Below are positions 25,537 to 34,797 of a stretch of DNA of 64,000 nt, in pieces. The notes beneath the pieces were generated by a model. The model was given only the letters and a program-made list of their open reading frames with translations, ran no database searches and was not told where the DNA came from. This DNA is from Marivita sp003149565 (GTDB lineage Bacteria; Pseudomonadota; Alphaproteobacteria; Rhodobacterales; Rhodobacteraceae): the NCBI RefSeq assembly GCF_965216415.1, contig NZ_CBDCFU010000002.1. One strand, 5' to 3'. Position 1 is the stretch's first letter. Every line of letters starts with the position of its first letter. Both the position numbers and the translations under genes were made by a program.

Positions 25537-26484
25537 TCACTCCCATTCCATCTCTTCAAACACGCGGCCCGCATTCTTGGTCGCCAATTCTTCGAACGTA
25601 TCGAGATGTGCCCAGTTCGACTGATCGACGTAATAGGCGCTGGCCAGATCGCCCCCCTCATCGATATGCGCACCGATCTTGGCCCGCAGGTCCTTGATGT
25701 AATCCGAGGTATAACGAGTCACCTGGGCCATATTGGTCGGGTGCCCGTGGCCCGGAATGACATAGGTTGCACCCAGATCGGAGAACGGACCCTCAAAGGT
25801 TTCGATCCACGCATCCGTATCGGTTTCAGGAAAAATCGGCGGCATACGTTCGTGAAAGGCAATATCACCTGCGATCACGATGCCCCATTGCGGGATCCAG
25901 ACCTGCGTGTCGCCCGGATCATGCGCCGGGCCAAGATGCAGCACCTCCAGTGTCACATCGCCCATCTCGACCACATGCTTGTCAGAGAAGCTCAGGTTCG
26001 GCACGACAACCTCGGTGCCCTCGGCCTTGTCGCGATTATAACGCTGCATGCCTTGCAGAATGAAGTCGCCGTTCTGCTCCACCTCGGCAATTGCGTCCTC
26101 ATGCGCCAGAATATCGACGCCCAAACCTGCCCAGTAGGAATTGCCAAGCATTGCATGGCCCTGGCCGTTCTCGTTGATGACGAGTTTCACTGGCTGGTCG
26201 GTGATGGCCTTGATCTCGTCATGCAGCGCCTTGGCGAGACGCGCGGAAGCGCCGCCATTGATGACGACGACGCCGTCACCCGTGAGGACAAAGCTCAGAT
26301 TGTTGTTGTGACCGGAGTTCTCATATGTCGGAGGCGCGGTCGCTCCGATCGCCGAAAAGACATGCGGGATCACCTCGACCGGTTTGTCATAAAGCTCGGA
26401 TTGCGGGTACTTGTCCGCGATATCTTCGCTGGCGGCAGCCATCTGGGCAAAGCAGCCGATGGCAAGAATGGGTGTGATACGCAT
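25537..26484 (-). CDS. MBL-fold protein with degenerate metal motif, exported
   Basis: A 315-residue protein with a short signal peptide (MRITPILAIGCFAQMAAAS). The fold is recognisable (LSFVLTGDGVVVINGG, LGPAHDPGDTQVWIP, VIAGDIAFHE, IPGHGHPT), as in SoxH-like or quinoprotein-associated metallohydrolases. The primary HxHxDH site is replaced: after LVIN the sequence reads ENGQGHAMLGN, so its usual ligands are missing, while the later His and Asp remain. It may bind one metal or be non-catalytic. GAGGAGCGTC precedes the ATG. Divergent from the SDR gene. Confidence 0.8.
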   Translation of the reverse strand: MRITPILAIGCFAQMAAASEDIADKYPQSELYDKPVEVIPHVFSAIGATAPPTYENSGHNNNLSFVLTGDGVVVINGGASARLAKALHDEIKAITDQPVKLVINENGQGHAMLGNSYWAGLGVDILAHEDAIAEVEQNGDFILQGMQRYNRDKAEGTEVVVPNLSFSDKHVVEMGDVTLEVLHLGPAHDPGDTQVWIPQWGIVIAGDIAFHERMPPIFPETDTDAWIETFEGPFSDLGATYVIPGHGHPTNMAQVTRYTSDYIKDLRAKIGAHIDEGGDLASAYYVDQSNWAHLDTFEELATKNAGRVFEEMEWE

Positions 26485-26509
26485 GACGCTCCTCCTGTGG
26501 TCGCAAACA

Positions 26510-26587
26510 CATTCATGAACGTGAATGAGAATTGCAAGCCCCTACAGGTGAGCCATCTTGCCACTGGCGGTAAGACCTATACGGTCT
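26510..26587. promoter_or_regulatory. Two inverted repeats in the divergent MBL/SDR promoter region
   Basis: CATTCA-N6-TGAATG at 26510-26527 and AGACC-N5-GGTCT at 26573-26587. The first lies 26 bp from the MBL-fold start and the second 26 bp before the SDR start, so each is well placed as an operator. No regulator gene is adjacent, so the binder is unknown. Confidence 0.35.
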
Positions 26588-26612
26588 GCCCAATCAGGTT
26601 TTGGGAGGCCAT

Positions 26613-27368
26613 ATGACACTCACCGGCAAACATGCACTCATCACGGGCGGCGGCACAGGAATTGGCCTCGCCATCGCGACAGCCCTGCGGGAGGCGGGCG
26701 CTGACGTGACCGTCACCGGACGCCGGGCCGACGTTCTGCAGGCGGCTGCAGAGAAACACGGTCTGCACGCTCTGGTGATGGATGTTCAGGATGAAGCATC
26801 GGTCGTCGATGGAATCGCCGGGGCGGTCGCGGCGCGCGGCCCGGTGCAGATCTGCGTCGCCAATGCCGGCATCGCCGAAGGTCGTGCGCTGCACAAGATG
26901 GACATGGCTTTTTGGCGCAACATGATGGCAACCAATATCGACGGCACCTTTCTGACGATCCGTGAATGCATGAAGTCCATGCATGGCACCGATTGGGGCC
27001 GGATCATCGCCATCAGTTCCATTGCCGGTCTGCGCGGGCTGAAGGGGGCGCCCTGCTACACGGCATCCAAACACGCGATGATCGGCCTTATTCGCGGCCT
27101 GGCGGCGGATTACGCGGGCAAACCCTATACCTTCAATGCGCTCTGTCCCGCCTATGTGGACACCGCCATCGTATCCAACAACGCCGCGTCCATTGCTGCG
27201 CGCACAGGCATGGACGAAGCCGCCGCGCGTAAGCTCATGGTGGACGTGAACCCGCACGGCCGTTTGATCGCGCCCGAGGAGGTCGCCGAAGCGGCGCTCT
27301 GGCTCTGCGCCGCGCATTCGGGCAGCATCAATGGACAGGCGATTCAGATTGCCGGCGGAGAGGTGTGA
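26613..27368 (+). CDS. Short-chain dehydrogenase/reductase
   Basis: A 251-residue classical SDR. The nucleotide site TGGGTGIG is at 11-18, NAG at 84-86, and the catalytic triad S136, Y149, K153 lies in SSIAGLRGLKGAPCYTASKH. FNALCPAYVDTAI follows as usual. It resembles 3-hydroxyacyl or 3-hydroxybutyrate dehydrogenases, but the substrate cannot be fixed. GGGAGG precedes the ATG at 26613; the frame above starts only at TTG. Confidence 0.88.
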   Translation: MTLTGKHALITGGGTGIGLAIATALREAGADVTVTGRRADVLQAAAEKHGLHALVMDVQDEASVVDGIAGAVAARGPVQICVANAGIAEGRALHKMDMAFWRNMMATNIDGTFLTIRECMKSMHGTDWGRIIAISSIAGLRGLKGAPCYTASKHAMIGLIRGLAADYAGKPYTFNALCPAYVDTAIVSNNAASIAARTGMDEAAARKLMVDVNPHGRLIAPEEVAEAALWLCAAHSGSINGQAIQIAGGEV

Positions 27369-27466
27369 AACCTCAAAACGCCTCGTTGATGCCTCAGCCA
27401 TGATCGGGATGCAATTTGATGCGCTGCAAGTGCCTGAAACACCAGCACGGCTTTCCAACGAACGGG

Positions 27467-28249
27467 TTACACAGCGTCCGCGTGATGCCCGCCGGTGACC
27501 TCACCACGTGCCCAGGCCCGGACGGCATCGCCGAACGCCTGGAATAAGGGCCGCGACACCGGGTCGTTTGCCGCGTCCCATTCCGGGTGCCACTGCACCG
27601 ACAGTGTAAAGCCGGGCGCATCTTTGACATAGGTTGCTTCGGGCGTGCCATCAGGCGCATGCCCTTCAATCACGATCCGCGCCCCGGCGGTCTTGATCCC
27701 CTGCCCGTGCAGCGTGTTCGTCATCACCTCATTCGATCCGAACAGCCGGTGGAACACGCCCCCCTCCTGCAAGGTCACCACATGGCGCAGGGCGAATTTT
27801 TCCTCCAGCGTCCCATCGGGGGGCATCCGGTGGTTCATCCGCCCCGGCAAGTCCCGGATCTCAGGGTAAAGCGTGCCACCCATTGCCACGTTCACCTCTT
27901 GGAACCCCCGGCAAATACCCAGAAACGGTTGACCACGCTCCACGCAGGCGCGCACCAAAGGCAGGGTGATGGCGTCGCGTGCGCGATCGAATGCGCCATG
28001 CGCTTCGGTTGGGGTCTCGCCATACTCCTCGGGATGCACGTTGGGCCGCCCGCCAGTCAGGAGAAACCCATCGCACACCTCCATCAATTCTTCGACCGAC
28101 AGAAAGCGCGGGTCGGCAGGCACCAAAAGCGGCATGCAATCCGCAACCTTGGCCACCGCCTCCGAGTTCATCGAACCACCTGCATGTGCAGGATACTGAT
28201 CGTTGATCAGATGCTGGTTGCCGATGATGCCGACGACGGGCCGCGCCAT
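27467..28249 (-). CDS. Gamma-glutamyl-gamma-aminobutyrate hydrolase (PuuD-like)
   Basis: A 260-residue class I glutamine amidotransferase-type hydrolase (peptidase C26). C113 in LGICRGFQEVN is the nucleophile and VQWHPEWD holds the histidine and glutamate. GFLLTGGRPNVHPEEYGE is typical of PuuD, which frees GABA in putrescine breakdown. No other puu gene is adjacent. It starts 11 bp after the GlcG gene on the same strand, at the end of the suf run, and may be cotranscribed. Confidence 0.88.
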   Translation of the reverse strand: MARPVVGIIGNQHLINDQYPAHAGGSMNSEAVAKVADCMPLLVPADPRFLSVEELMEVCDGFLLTGGRPNVHPEEYGETPTEAHGAFDRARDAITLPLVRACVERGQPFLGICRGFQEVNVAMGGTLYPEIRDLPGRMNHRMPPDGTLEEKFALRHVVTLQEGGVFHRLFGSNEVMTNTLHGQGIKTAGARIVIEGHAPDGTPEATYVKDAPGFTLSVQWHPEWDAANDPVSRPLFQAFGDAVRAWARGEVTGGHHADAV

Positions 28250-28260
28250 GATGTCTCCCC

Positions 28261-28689
28261 CTATAGTTCCGCTGTCAGTCCCACAGCTTCAATCCCGGCT
28301 TTGGCCGCGGCGGCATCATTGTCGGACGTGTCACCCGTGACACCGACAGCGCCCAGAACATTGCCCTTGGCATCGCGCACCAGCACGCCGCCCGGAACCG
28401 GAATCAACTGACCGCCAAACGCACCATTGGCGGCAGCGATGAAATAGGCTTGCGCCTCAGCCCGCTGCATCTGCGCCGTGCCCGCCATGCCCAACATAAT
28501 CGCGCCATAGGCTTTGCCATGCGCGATTTGGAAACGGCCCGGGCTCGCGCCGTCTTCGCGTTCAAACGCCTGCACGTTGCCGCCCGCATCCAGCACGATG
28601 ACCGACAGCGGTTTCATGTCAGCCGCGCGCCCTGCTTCAAGCGCCTTTCGGATGATGGTGCGCGCACGGCGCAGCGATAGGTTAGCCAT
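28261..28689 (-). CDS. GlcG/HbpS family protein
   Basis: A 142-residue protein covering one GlcG/HbpS (DUF336) domain: LSVIVLDAGGNVQAFEREDG, AYGAIMLGMAG and the glycine-rich VPGGVLVRDAKGNVLGAVGV. Some relatives bind haem or cobalamin; most have no known role. It starts 14 bp after sufS and is followed after 11 bp by the PuuD-like gene, so it is probably part of the suf transcript. Confidence 0.88.
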   Translation of the reverse strand: MANLSLRRARTIIRKALEAGRAADMKPLSVIVLDAGGNVQAFEREDGASPGRFQIAHGKAYGAIMLGMAGTAQMQRAEAQAYFIAAANGAFGGQLIPVPGGVLVRDAKGNVLGAVGVTGDTSDNDAAAAKAGIEAVGLTAEL

Positions 28690-28703
28690 TCTGTCCCCCT
28701 AAT

Positions 28704-29924
28704 TCAGGCAAAAAGATCATGCGCCAGTTCCAGCGCATCCACCAGCTTGTCCACTTCTTCTTCCGTATTGTACATTCCAAAGGACGCACGGCAGGTGGCT
28801 GTCAGCCCCATGTGATCCATCAGTGGCCCTGTGCAATGTTGCCCCGCCCGCACCGCGACACCTTTCTTGTCCAGAATGGTCGAGATGTCATGCGCATGCG
28901 CCGCCCCGTCCAGCGTGAAACTGAAAATTGCCGCCTTGTCAGGCGTTGTGCCCTGCACTTGCAGCCAATTCAGGCCATCCAGACGCGTCCGCGCATAATC
29001 GCGCAGCTTTTTCTCGTGGGCCGCGATGTTCTCCATCCCGATGCCCATCATGTAGTCAAGCGCGACGCCAAGACCGATCTGCTGCACGATACCGGGTGTG
29101 CCGGCCTCGAACATCATGGGCGCGTCGTTCCAAAGAACCTCGTCCTTGTGCACCTCGCGGATCATATCGCCCCCGCCAAGGAAGGGCTGCATCTCGGCCA
29201 TCCGTGCCTTGCGCATGTAGATCGCACCGGACCCGGACGGGCCGTAAAGCTTGTGCCCTGTGATCGCGTAGAAATCGCAACCGATCTCTTCAACATTGAC
29301 GGGCATATGCACGGCGGCCTGTGACCCGTCGATGAGCGTGGCAATCCCCCGCTCGCGGGCGGCCTGACAGATGGTTTTCACATCCACCACAGTGCCAAGA
29401 ACGTTAGACAGATGCGTGACAGCGACCAGTTTGGTCCTCGGCCCCATCGCGGCCATCACCGCCTCTGGGTCAAGATAGCCGGTGCTGTCCACATCGACCC
29501 ACTTGATCACCACGCCCTGCCGCTCGCGCAGGAAATGCCAGGGCACGATATTGGCGTGATGCTCCATCACCGACAGGATGATCTCGTCCCCGGCCTTGAG
29601 GTTCGGCATACCCCAACCATAGGCCACGGTATTGATGCCCATTGTGGTGCCGGTGTTCATGACGATCTCGTCTTCGTCCTTCACACCCAGGAACTTCGCG
29701 ATCACGCCTCGCGTACTCTCGTATTTCTCGGTCGCGAGGTTCGACAGGTAATGCAGCCCGCGATGGACGTTGGCGTATTCCTCGGCATAGGCACGCGTGA
29801 TGGCGTCGATCACCACCTGAGGCTTCTGTGCGCTCGCGCCGTTATCGAGATAGACCAGCGGCTTGCCATTCACCTCGCGCGACAGGATCGGGAAATCGCG
29901 GCGGATTTCGGTGACGTCATACAT
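28704..29924 (-). CDS. sufS: Cysteine desulfurase SufS
   Basis: A 406-residue pyridoxal-phosphate enzyme of the group II desulfurases. The PLP lysine is in AITGHKLYGPSG and the catalytic cysteine in RAGQHCTGPLM. It passes persulfide sulfur to the SufBCD scaffold. The start at 29924 (MYDVTEIRRD) gives the usual length and has GGAGG upstream; a longer frame from 29954 would place that site inside the gene. Its start overlaps the end of the upstream membrane-protein gene by 8 bp. Confidence 0.95.
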   Translation of the reverse strand: MYDVTEIRRDFPILSREVNGKPLVYLDNGASAQKPQVVIDAITRAYAEEYANVHRGLHYLSNLATEKYESTRGVIAKFLGVKDEDEIVMNTGTTMGINTVAYGWGMPNLKAGDEIILSVMEHHANIVPWHFLRERQGVVIKWVDVDSTGYLDPEAVMAAMGPRTKLVAVTHLSNVLGTVVDVKTICQAARERGIATLIDGSQAAVHMPVNVEEIGCDFYAITGHKLYGPSGSGAIYMRKARMAEMQPFLGGGDMIREVHKDEVLWNDAPMMFEAGTPGIVQQIGLGVALDYMMGIGMENIAAHEKKLRDYARTRLDGLNWLQVQGTTPDKAAIFSFTLDGAAHAHDISTILDKKGVAVRAGQHCTGPLMDHMGLTATCRASFGMYNTEEEVDKLVDALELAHDLFA

Positions 29925-30507
29925 ATCCAGGTATTCCTCCGGTCTGAACGCCAAGAAGGCTGAAAATCAGGCTCAGCCCCAGCATCATCCCCACAACGGC
30001 CAGCAACAAAACCAAACCCGCGCGCAGCAGGCTCCCGGTCTCGTGGGCCACATCGATAAAGTTCACGAAGATCCAGACGCCCAGCACCGAGCCGGCGCTG
30101 ATCAGAATCCCCGACAGAAACAGGCTCATCGGCCCGACAACCGCGACAATCGCTTGCAACAGTACGCGCAACGCCTGCAACCAGATCACAAGGATGGCAA
30201 TGTGCCGATACTGTGCCACGCCGCCCAAGGGCCTCCCGCACAGTGTGACCGCCACGATCAACGCGCCGACGGACACCGCCAGCATCGCACCAAAGACCGT
30301 CGGGTTGGCCAGAACCGGGCCAAACATGTCGTCGGCAGGCACCAGCATCAGCGAGGCCGAGAACATCAGCGTGTTCAGTACAATCACCAGCGCAAAAGCC
30401 AGCCAAAGTGCCTGAGACGACAGATTCATTGCCAACAACAGCCGCGCCACATCTCGGGGCGCTGTCACGGTGTTGACCGCCAGTCGCAAAAATCCTGTCA
30501 ACGTCAC
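29917..30507 (-). CDS. Yip1-family-like inner membrane protein
   Basis: A 196-residue protein with about five hydrophobic helices (ALWLAFALVIVLNTLMFSAS, AMLAVSVGALIVAVTLCG and others) and an N-terminal FLRLAVNTVTAPRDVARLLL amphipathic segment, resembling bacterial YIP1 domain proteins. The start is a GTG at 30507 overlapping the upstream stop by 4 bp (GTGA). It is coupled to the other small membrane gene and lies between sufD and sufS. No function is known. Confidence 0.75.
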   Translation of the reverse strand: MTLTGFLRLAVNTVTAPRDVARLLLAMNLSSQALWLAFALVIVLNTLMFSASLMLVPADDMFGPVLANPTVFGAMLAVSVGALIVAVTLCGRPLGGVAQYRHIAILVIWLQALRVLLQAIVAVVGPMSLFLSGILISAGSVLGVWIFVNFIDVAHETGSLLRAGLVLLLAVVGMMLGLSLIFSLLGVQTGGIPGYV

Positions 30508-30992
30508 GCAGCACCCCCGCGATAGACGGCAACCATGCCAGCAAGCCAAAACCACATAAAAACGCAGAACCAGATCAAACCAACGATGGTCAACTGAATG
30601 CCCGCGCCAATATACCCCGCCACCAAACCGTTCAGCAGGATTAGGGGGGATGAGGCCAAAAGACTCCAAAACAGGGCGATCCGCGCATTGTAGGACGGCC
30701 CTTTGCCACCGATCGCCCGCGCGATCAGATGTGCCACGAACGCCAAAACGTAGAACAACAGCGGCGCAAGAAACACCGTCGCCATCAACGTACCACCCAA
30801 GAGCATGTTCAGCTCCAGCCCCTCAAGATGCGCCTGACGCGCCAGAGCAGGCCACCGCGCAACAAACAGGATGACACACGCCCCCATCAGGATGGCCAAG
30901 GCGCGATCCTCGCGCTGTCCCGCATTCACCAGACGGCGCACAACCTTGCCCGGCCCCCGATACGTGGCCGCGATATCCTGCGTGAACGGCAT
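30504..30992 (-). CDS. Small inner membrane protein, Yip1-like
   Basis: A 162-residue protein with four predicted membrane helices and a soluble N-terminus (MPFTQDIAATYRGPGKVVRR). It appears related in layout to the next gene. It begins 6 bp after the sufD stop and ends in a 4-bp overlap with the Yip1-like gene, so both are in the suf transcript. Role unknown; a shared membrane complex is possible. Confidence 0.72.
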   Translation of the reverse strand: MPFTQDIAATYRGPGKVVRRLVNAGQREDRALAILMGACVILFVARWPALARQAHLEGLELNMLLGGTLMATVFLAPLLFYVLAFVAHLIARAIGGKGPSYNARIALFWSLLASSPLILLNGLVAGYIGAGIQLTIVGLIWFCVFMWFWLAGMVAVYRGGAA

Positions 30993-30998
30993 CTGCGC

Positions 30999-32276
30999 TC
31001 AGCCGCGCCGCCGCGACAGCCACGCCTCGACGCGGCCGTTGATTTCGTCCTGCAGAGACTCGTCCTCGATTTCCATCACCGCTTCGGCAAGGAAGGCAAT
31101 GGTCAGGAGGTCCGTTGCAGGGCCCTCCTCGATCCCTCGCGAGCGCAGGTAAAACAAGCCTTCCTCGTCGATGGCCCCGGATGTCGAGCCGTGCGAACAG
31201 GCCACGTCATCGGCGTAGATCTCAAGCTCCGGTTTGGCGAGGAACTGGCTGTCCTCATCCAGCAACAACGACTGACTGATCTGATAACCGTCCGTCTTCT
31301 GCGCGCCTTCCTTTACAAGAATCTTACCCTGGAAAACGCCGGTTGCGCCGTTACGCAGCACCTTCTTGAACACCTGACGGCTTTCGCAGTTCAGCGCATC
31401 ATGGGTGATGAACACCGTGTCATCATGGTGGAAATCACCATCGCCAACACACGCGCCTGCCACATGCGCCACAGCATTGTCGCCGGTCAGTTCGATCACA
31501 CATTCGTTGCGCGTCAGCACACCATTGGCCGTCAGCGTAAACGACTTGAACACCGATTCCTCGCCCAACCGGGTAAAGATCGCTGTCGCCGCACGACGTT
31601 CGTGGTCGCGACCCTGCGCCCGGACATGGTGGAACGTCCCGCCATCCGCGATCTCGACCTCCATGCATTTGTTGAACCGCGCAGCCGCCGGCCCGTTCTC
31701 CAGCAACGTCAGCTCTGCGCCACTATCAACTTTCACCACATGATGCAGAATCGCATCCGATGTCTCGGACGCATGTCGATAAATCAGGCTGATCGGTTTC
31801 GGCGCCTTGCCTGTCACATGGATCAGCACGCCATCCGTGGCGAAGGCCGTGTTCAAGGTCGCCAATGGGCGCTGGACCGGAGTCTGCCCCCGCGCTTCAA
31901 GCACGCCGTACACGTCCTTAGCCCAGTGGATATCCCGCGCATCGGCCAGACGGTCGATTGTCACGTGATCCAACGCCAGATCATCTGACTCTTCAGCACT
32001 GAATACACCGTCGACAAAAACGATCTTCAGGCGGTCAACTTCACCAAAGATCGGCTCTTCATCGGCGTCCAAAAGCGCCGCCTTCGGCGCGTCCGGCTGC
32101 ACCAGCGTGTCGGGTCGCGTATATTTCCAATACTCGTCCCGGGCCCCGGGCAAGCCCATACTGCGCACGCGGGACAGCGCGTCCTCACGCGCCGCCTGCG
32201 ACCAGCCGCCCTGCGGCATCTCCAACGCGGCAAGCCGTGCGTCGGTGGCGTCCTGTTTGATCTGCGGCAAAGCCAT
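30999..32276 (-). CDS. sufD: Fe-S assembly scaffold protein SufD
   Basis: A 425-residue beta-helix protein with the conserved C-terminal ACSHGSTSGAIDEEGLFYLR and HHDDTVFITHDALNCESRQV. It partners SufB and SufC in the SufBC2D scaffold. The start overlaps the sufC stop by one base (TAATG). Confidence 0.95.
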   Translation of the reverse strand: MALPQIKQDATDARLAALEMPQGGWSQAAREDALSRVRSMGLPGARDEYWKYTRPDTLVQPDAPKAALLDADEEPIFGEVDRLKIVFVDGVFSAEESDDLALDHVTIDRLADARDIHWAKDVYGVLEARGQTPVQRPLATLNTAFATDGVLIHVTGKAPKPISLIYRHASETSDAILHHVVKVDSGAELTLLENGPAAARFNKCMEVEIADGGTFHHVRAQGRDHERRAATAIFTRLGEESVFKSFTLTANGVLTRNECVIELTGDNAVAHVAGACVGDGDFHHDDTVFITHDALNCESRQVFKKVLRNGATGVFQGKILVKEGAQKTDGYQISQSLLLDEDSQFLAKPELEIYADDVACSHGSTSGAIDEEGLFYLRSRGIEEGPATDLLTIAFLAEAVMEIEDESLQDEINGRVEAWLSRRRG

Positions 32277-33031
32277 TACACAGCCTCCGCGAGAAGGTCC
32301 GCATAGCCGTTGTGTTCGACTTCCAGCGCCAGCTCGGGGCCACCGGTTTTGATGATGCGCCCGTCCGCCATGATGTGCACCACGTCCGGTTTGATGTGAT
32401 CCAGCAGACGCTGATAGTGCGTGATGACAAGGAACCCACGGCCTTCATCGCGCAGCGCGTTCACACCGTCTGCCACCAGTTTCATCGCGTCCACATCAAG
32501 GCCCGAGTCGGTCTCGTCGAGGATGCACATCTTCGGCTCCAGCATCGCCATCTGAAGAATCTCGTTGCGCTTCTTCTCACCGCCCGAGAAGCCCACATTG
32601 ACGGGACGCTTGAGCATGTCCGCGTCGATCTTGAGGTCTTTTGCCTTGGCACGGATCACCTTGAGGAATTCGCTCGCCGACATCTCTTCCTCACCGCGTG
32701 CTTTGCGCTGCGAGTTCACCGCTGTGCGCAGGAACGTCATGTTGCCGACGCCGGGAATCTCCACCGGATACTGGAATGCCAGGAACATGCCCGCTGCCGC
32801 GCGCTCTTCCGGCTCCATCTCGAGGATATCTTCCCCTTCCAGCGTTGCCTCACCATCTGTAACCTCATAGCCGTCCTTGCCTGACAGCACATAAGACAGG
32901 GTGGACTTGCCCGACCCGTTCGGCCCCATGATCGCATGCACCTTGCCTGCTTCGACCGTCAGATTCACACCTTTGAGGATCTGCTTATCCTCTTCCTCAA
33001 GTTGAACGTGCAAGTTCTTGATTTCCAGCAT
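32276..33031 (-). CDS. sufC: Fe-S assembly ATPase SufC
   Basis: A 251-residue ABC-type ATPase: Walker A GPNGSGKST, signature FSGGEKKRNEI, Walker B MCILDETDSGLDVDAMKL and a terminal histidine in FLVITHYQRLLD. It powers cluster assembly on SufB/SufD. The start at 33031 (MLEIKNLHV) has GGGAAAGAC upstream. It is separated from sufB by about 2 kb of other genes, which is unusual. Confidence 0.96.
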   Translation of the reverse strand: MLEIKNLHVQLEEEDKQILKGVNLTVEAGKVHAIMGPNGSGKSTLSYVLSGKDGYEVTDGEATLEGEDILEMEPEERAAAGMFLAFQYPVEIPGVGNMTFLRTAVNSQRKARGEEEMSASEFLKVIRAKAKDLKIDADMLKRPVNVGFSGGEKKRNEILQMAMLEPKMCILDETDSGLDVDAMKLVADGVNALRDEGRGFLVITHYQRLLDHIKPDVVHIMADGRIIKTGGPELALEVEHNGYADLLAEAV

Positions 33032-33071
33032 GTCTTTCCCCTCTCGCATGTCGTATCCAACGCGTGCCGCG

Positions 33072-33683
33072 TCAGAATGATTTCGTGTAAAGTGTAAGAA
33101 TTTCCGTTAGTTTCCGCTTCGGCAGTTCGGTCGGTTCGATCTCGAACCGCGCCATCCGGCCGCGATACTCGACCGGCGTCACAAACTGCTCGACCCGCTG
33201 ATACTGCTTACGCCCGACATAGTCGTCGAACAGCAATGTGACCGGCTTTTCCGTCCGCAACAAAGTTGTCATCAGACAGGCCGACCGGAACCGCCCGTCC
33301 ACCAGCACGAGGTCCGGCGCCTTGAACACGTCCAGATCCCAAACCGAATTCGGATAGCGATGATACCGCGCCCATTTGGCATCGGTCTTCGGCCGTCCCC
33401 ATTTGCCGACCCGTCCGACGTTGGCATAGTGCAAATGAACCTCGGATGTGGTGCCCGCATGCTCGAAATAGCTCTGCATCATCCGGCACCAGTCCGGGTC
33501 CGACTCAACAGAATAGACTGTCTTGCCCGCCATCTCGGACGCCAGCACCGTTGATCCCCCGCTGCCATACTCAAGGATCACATCCGCCTGAGCGTACAGC
33601 TCACGCACCCAGTCGCTGACCTCATCGGGGAAGGTCAGAACAGGGCGTTCGATCAGCGAAGTATCAATCGAAGGTTCGGTCAT
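33072..33683 (-). CDS. SAM-dependent methyltransferase-like protein of unknown role
   Basis: A 203-residue protein. ILEYGSGGSTVLASEMAG near residue 36 resembles motif I of class I methyltransferases, followed by VYSVESDPDWC and a later DLVLVDGRFRSACL. It overlaps the FkbM gene by 4 bp (ATGA). It sits between sufB and sufC. Substrate unknown. Confidence 0.7.
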   Translation of the reverse strand: MTEPSIDTSLIERPVLTFPDEVSDWVRELYAQADVILEYGSGGSTVLASEMAGKTVYSVESDPDWCRMMQSYFEHAGTTSEVHLHYANVGRVGKWGRPKTDAKWARYHRYPNSVWDLDVFKAPDLVLVDGRFRSACLMTTLLRTEKPVTLLFDDYVGRKQYQRVEQFVTPVEYRGRMARFEIEPTELPKRKLTEILTLYTKSF

Positions 33684-34465
33684 GGCTGTGTCAGCGTCCA
33701 GCTTGGATCATCCTGGTGAATCAGAAGATGGTTTTCGTTCTCAGGATAGCGCTTAAAACGCTGCACCGACGTGTAGTCGGATGCCGCGACCCAAGCCTCG
33801 AATTCGGACCGGTTGTTTTCATCGACCTCAACGAAAATTCTCGGCCGGTCCCGCGCAATCGTCTCGTCCATCGACCTCAAAACCTGAATTTCCATGCCTT
33901 CGACGTCGATCTTGATGAAGTCCGCCCGCCGGTCGCCGACGACCGCATCTGCGGCAACAGTCGGGATATCCCCCGACCCAGCCACCAGACGCCCCGCGCC
34001 GACATTGCGGCGCCGAAATTCGACGCCAAAACTCAGTTCAGGATCATCGGATATTCCATACCCTACCCAGTTCATGTCAAACACACGATCCATCTGGTTT
34101 AGCAAAACATTGCTAAACAGAACGTTGTACGCAACCGGGTTCGGCTCAACGACAACCACCTCTAAAGGGTTCAGAAACTTGGCGACGAACATCGCGTGAT
34201 TGCCGACATTTGCGCCAATATCAATGAACCGACCACCAGGCTGAAAGGCCCGCCGAATGATCTCCAACTCTTCCATCTCGTAGAACACACCTTTGGAATG
34301 GTAGTTCTTCTGAATGAAATCTTGCGGTGTACCTATGGTGAAGAAGACGGTTTGACCAAACACTTTTGTCCGAACGATATGGGCCGCAGGCAGCCGCTTC
34401 CGTCCACCCCGCATCTCAAACGGGGCAATGGCCTCTTTGGCAATATGGTTCACCGTTCTTCCCAC
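33680..34465 (-). CDS. FkbM family methyltransferase
   Basis: A 261-residue protein with the FkbM pattern: RFIDIGANVGNHAMFVAKFL as SAM motif I, VVEPNPVAYNVL, and DFIKIDVEGMEIQVLRSM near the C-terminal half. FkbM-type enzymes O-methylate sugars or other small molecules. It starts 11 bp after the ybjQ stop and is coupled to the next methyltransferase-like gene. Its place within the suf run is odd and its substrate unknown. Confidence 0.88.
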   Translation of the reverse strand: MGRTVNHIAKEAIAPFEMRGGRKRLPAAHIVRTKVFGQTVFFTIGTPQDFIQKNYHSKGVFYEMEELEIIRRAFQPGGRFIDIGANVGNHAMFVAKFLNPLEVVVVEPNPVAYNVLFSNVLLNQMDRVFDMNWVGYGISDDPELSFGVEFRRRNVGAGRLVAGSGDIPTVAADAVVGDRRADFIKIDVEGMEIQVLRSMDETIARDRPRIFVEVDENNRSEFEAWVAASDYTSVQRFKRYPENENHLLIHQDDPSWTLTQP

Positions 34466-34476
34466 GCGTCGAACCT

Positions 34477-34797
34477 CTACCCGCGATCCGTCAGAACAGC
34501 CGTGCCACTGGCGGACACCATCAGCATCGAATTCCCGACCACTTCGTAGTCCAGATCGACTCCAACAACCGCATTGCCGCCTATCGCCACCGCACGCTGC
34601 TCAAGCTCGCGCATCGCGACATCGCGGGCGTCCTGCAATTTGGCCTCATAGGCACCCGATCGGCCACCAACAATATCCGTGATCGACGCAAACACATCGC
34701 GCACAACGTTGGCCCCCATGATCGCCTCGCCAACCACAATGCCTTTGTACTCAAGGATCTTCTGGCCCTCGATGTTGTTTGTCGTCGTGATGATCAT
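34477..34797 (-). CDS. YbjQ/UPF0145 family protein
   Basis: A 106-residue protein starting MIITTTNNIEGQKILEYKGI, with GGNAVVGVDLDYEVVG, which covers the whole YbjQ (UPF0145, putative heavy-metal-binding) fold and likely forms a pentamer. GAAGAGGAAAAC precedes the ATG. The ATG overlaps the stop of a short interrupted membrane frame just upstream (ATGA). Confidence 0.9.
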   Translation of the reverse strand: MIITTTNNIEGQKILEYKGIVVGEAIMGANVVRDVFASITDIVGGRSGAYEAKLQDARDVAMRELEQRAVAIGGNAVVGVDLDYEVVGNSMLMVSASGTAVLTDRG

